NCBI GenBank assembly: GCA_014874475.1
Contig: JADBJJ010000029.1
Span: 1-64,000, forward strand
Direction: 5' to 3'
DNA from: Chloroflexota bacterium
GTDB lineage: Bacteria; Chloroflexota; Anaerolineae; B4-G1; DUEL01
DNA: 64,000 bases
The translations under genes were made by a program, and so were the position numbers. Of the stretch, positions 63,421 through 64,000 are shown in pieces (position 1 is the stretch's first letter; each line of letters begins with the position of its first letter). The notes beneath the pieces were generated by a model. It was given only the letters and a program-made list of their open reading frames with translations, had not been told where the DNA came from and did not search any database.

Positions 63421-64000
63421 ATGTCCCGTTTCCGGAAGTCTCGCTGGGTTGTGATTCCTGTGGCCCTGATCCTGGTTCTGGGCGTTATCTCTGTCGGCCT
63501 TTTGCTGGAACCAGCGCTTCAAGCCCTTATGGCTCAGCCAGCACCCACGCCCACGCCGGAACTGTTGAACTACCGGGCCCCTCAATCAGTGGAGTGTATC
63601 TATTGCCACGTCTCTGAGGCAGACCTTCGGGTCGCGCTGGGGCCTGATGCGGATATCAGCCGCCTGCTGATCCTGCCCGATGAGGTGTACTCCCTTCACG
63701 GTCGGTTGGGGTGTGTGACCTGCCACGGAGGCAACGGGTACACCAGGGATGTTTCGGTGGCCCATCAGGGGTTGGTCCCCAACCCCAGTGACTACCGGGA
63801 GGCGGCCCGGGTGTGTCTCCATTGCCATACCGACCTGCGCACGGATATCCCGGAGAAATATCTGCACACGCCCCATGAGCGAATTCTGAGGGGGATTCGG
63901 GAAGGATGGGAGGTCTGCGCGTGCAGCAACTGCCACGGTCCGGTGGCGCACGGAGTGGAACCGATCGGCTCTCACGAAGGCCTGGCAGCCTACTGTATTG
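63421..64000 (+). CDS. Membrane-anchored multihaem cytochrome c (3' end outside window)
   Basis: About 193 codons are visible and the frame remains open at the edge. One N-terminal membrane anchor (WVVIPVALILVLGVISVGLLL) and a short Pro/Thr linker precede haem motifs CIYCH, CVTCH, CLHCH and CSNCH, and more probably follow. AGGAGATATCCC precedes the ATG. It is probably the periplasmic electron carrier of this NrfD-type complex. Confidence 0.85.
   Translation, partial: MSRFRKSRWVVIPVALILVLGVISVGLLLEPALQALMAQPAPTPTPELLNYRAPQSVECIYCHVSEADLRVALGPDADISRLLILPDEVYSLHGRLGCVTCHGGNGYTRDVSVAHQGLVPNPSDYREAARVCLHCHTDLRTDIPEKYLHTPHERILRGIREGWEVCACSNCHGPVAHGVEPIGSHEGLAAYCI

Overview
The window looks like a GC-rich Chloroflexota genome (Anaerolineae-like, probably thermophilic). 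This rests on the overall gene repertoire, the hrcA-grpE-dnaK-dnaJ order, an RNA polymerase beta' with a long clamp insertion, large GT-C envelope proteins, an archaeal-type mevalonate module and degenerate short repeats at gene borders. The assignment is an inference from protein character, not a database match.

Layout. 1-4.2 kb is an accessory patch: the end of an IS630-type transposase, a 5'-truncated GH10 xylanase fragment, a complete Tat-lipoprotein GH10 xylanase with a compositionally foreign catalytic domain, an IS1-family element with a dnaX-type slippery heptamer, and decayed IS630/IS5 remnants. 4.2-10 kb (minus strand) holds tsaE-tsaB-rimI, a type 4 uracil-DNA glycosylase, an SLC13-type permease and glnA. 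10.3-14.8 kb is rpoC with its own strong promoter and a perfect terminator, without an adjacent rpoB. 15.1-18.9 kb is a sulfur-trafficking operon: ArsR regulator, DsrE-like protein, TusA, DsrM/NarI-like membrane cytochrome, DsrK/HdrD-like Fe-S protein and a 104-aa unknown. 19-31.5 kb appears to be one long minus-strand unit. It starts at a promoter with a perfect CIRCE operator and runs through two large GT-C-type membrane proteins before hrcA, grpE, dnaK and dnaJ, followed by a flippase-like protein, a sugar-nucleotide epimerase and an M50 protease-like protein.

31.7-37.8 kb: plsY and a GT2 glycosyltransferase (minus) diverge from a plus-strand mevalonate module (HMG-CoA reductase, HMG-CoA synthase, thiolase, DUF35 protein). 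37.9-43.7 kb (minus): a two-subunit CoA-transferase, scpA, an ADP-forming acyl-CoA synthetase and a PLP-dependent D-cysteine desulfhydrase/ACC-deaminase-like enzyme.

43.8-57.3 kb is a complete glycerol/dihydroxyacetone regulon. It has the regulator DhaR, aquaglyceroporin GlpF, DhaK, DhaL, GlpK, EtfB, EtfA, a GlpA-like FAD glycerol-3-phosphate dehydrogenase, a small membrane protein, a methyltransferase and a single-chain DhaM-HPr-EI protein. The regulon has a near-perfect sigma70 promoter preceded by a 21-bp palindrome, and a terminator after the last gene. Glycerol would enter through GlpF. It is then either phosphorylated by GlpK and oxidised by a dehydrogenase that seems to hand electrons to ETF, or used as dihydroxyacetone by DhaKL with phosphate from PEP through the fused EI-HPr-DhaM chain.

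57.6-64 kb: a DUF2085 membrane protein, a CDF metal exporter and a PadR-DUF4388 fusion regulator (minus) diverge from an Fe-S protein / NrfD / multihaem cytochrome c respiratory operon that runs off the right edge. No rRNA, tRNA or CRISPR array was seen.
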